Positions 6,174 to 6,253 of a stretch of 6,253 bases of DNA are shown piece by piece. The notes under the pieces were generated by a model. It was not told the DNA's origin and did no database searches. It saw nothing but the letters and a program-made list of their open reading frames with translations. The stretch is from an uncultured Oscillospiraceae bacterium (GTDB taxonomy: Bacteria > Bacillota > Clostridia > Oscillospirales > Acutalibacteraceae): positions 1 to 6,253 of the forward strand of contig CAJMBP010000080.1 of NCBI GenBank assembly GCA_905211675.1, written 5' to 3'. The stretch's first letter is position 1. Each line of letters begins with the position of its first letter. Both the position numbers and the translations under genes were made by a program.

Positions 6174-6253
6174 CCAATCCGAAGGATTGGTATGTAATCG
6201 CCGCAAGGCGTATGTAATCCGTTTGCCGTGCAAACGGTATGTCATCAAGCCGA
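6174..6253. repeat. Tandem array of variable hairpins joined by an 8-base linker TATGT(A/C)AT, running off the window
   Basis: Three complete perfect hairpins and the start of a fourth. Unit 1 (6174-6190): 7-bp stem CCAATCC/GGATTGG, loop GAA. Unit 2 (6199-6210): 4-bp stem CGCC/GGCG, loop GCAA. Unit 3 (6219-6237): 8-bp stem CCGTTTGC/GCAAACGG, loop CGT. Unit 4 begins at 6246 as CAAGCCGA. The linkers are TATGTAAT (6191-6198), TATGTAAT (6211-6218) and TATGTCAT (6238-6245). Stems differ in sequence and length but each opens with C and closes with G, flush with the linkers. The strand of action is not known. It is not protein coding as far as I can tell. I do not recognise a named family. Confidence 0.85.

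Noticed and set aside
6020..6217. Plus-strand small frames through the post-galE hairpin, tRNA and terminator
   Set aside because: They consist of structural RNA and terminator sequence, with no ribosome binding site and no recognisable product.
5754..6248. Minus-strand 164-codon open frame across the galE end, the tRNA and the hairpin array
   Set aside because: It runs antisense to galE and to the tRNA. Its middle part is the familiar spurious translation of an antisense tRNA (RTPVLQNRN...), and its N-terminus is translated repeat. It has no supporting family signal.
6174..6253. Reading the hairpin array as a CRISPR array
   Set aside because: The conserved elements are only 8 bases, far shorter than CRISPR repeats. 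The intervening segments are 12-19 bases and perfectly palindromic, and no cas gene is visible.

Overview
The window looks like a chromosomal segment of a low-to-moderate-GC anaerobic Bacillota, most likely class Clostridia. The order Oscillospirales is possible but is inference only. The reasons are the clostridial gene order rnfC-D-G-E-A-B, strong AGGAGG-type ribosome binding sites, classical intrinsic terminators, a near-consensus sigma-A promoter and a tRNA with encoded CCA.

Bases 1-4894 hold six tightly packed, partly overlapping plus-strand genes. They encode the Rnf complex (ferredoxin:NAD+ oxidoreductase), the membrane machine that couples electron flow from reduced ferredoxin to NAD+ with Na+ or H+ export. 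RnfB (soluble Fe-S arm) and RnfC (NADH/FMN/Fe-S module) are the electron entry and exit arms. RnfD and RnfG each carry a covalent-FMN motif. RnfA and RnfE are paralogous membrane subunits with the conserved cysteine pairs for a buried Fe-S centre. Only the 5' end of rnfC and the operon promoter lie outside the window. A strong terminator at 4899-4930 closes the operon.

Bases 4931-6042 are a separate unit. A TTGACA-N16-TATAAT promoter drives galE (UDP-glucose 4-epimerase), which is followed by a GC-rich hairpin without a U-tract. No promoter is visible between galE and the next gene, a tRNA-Arg(CCG) at 6059-6135, so the tRNA may be co-transcribed with galE. The tRNA is followed by a 14-bp-stem terminator capped by a C(UUCG)G loop.

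The most unusual part is the right edge, 6174-6253. It is a non-coding tandem array of short perfect hairpins with different stem sequences, joined by an almost invariant 8-base linker TATGT(A/C)AT. Three complete units and the start of a fourth are visible, and the array runs off the window. I do not recognise it as a named repeat family, and it is the main candidate for something undescribed.
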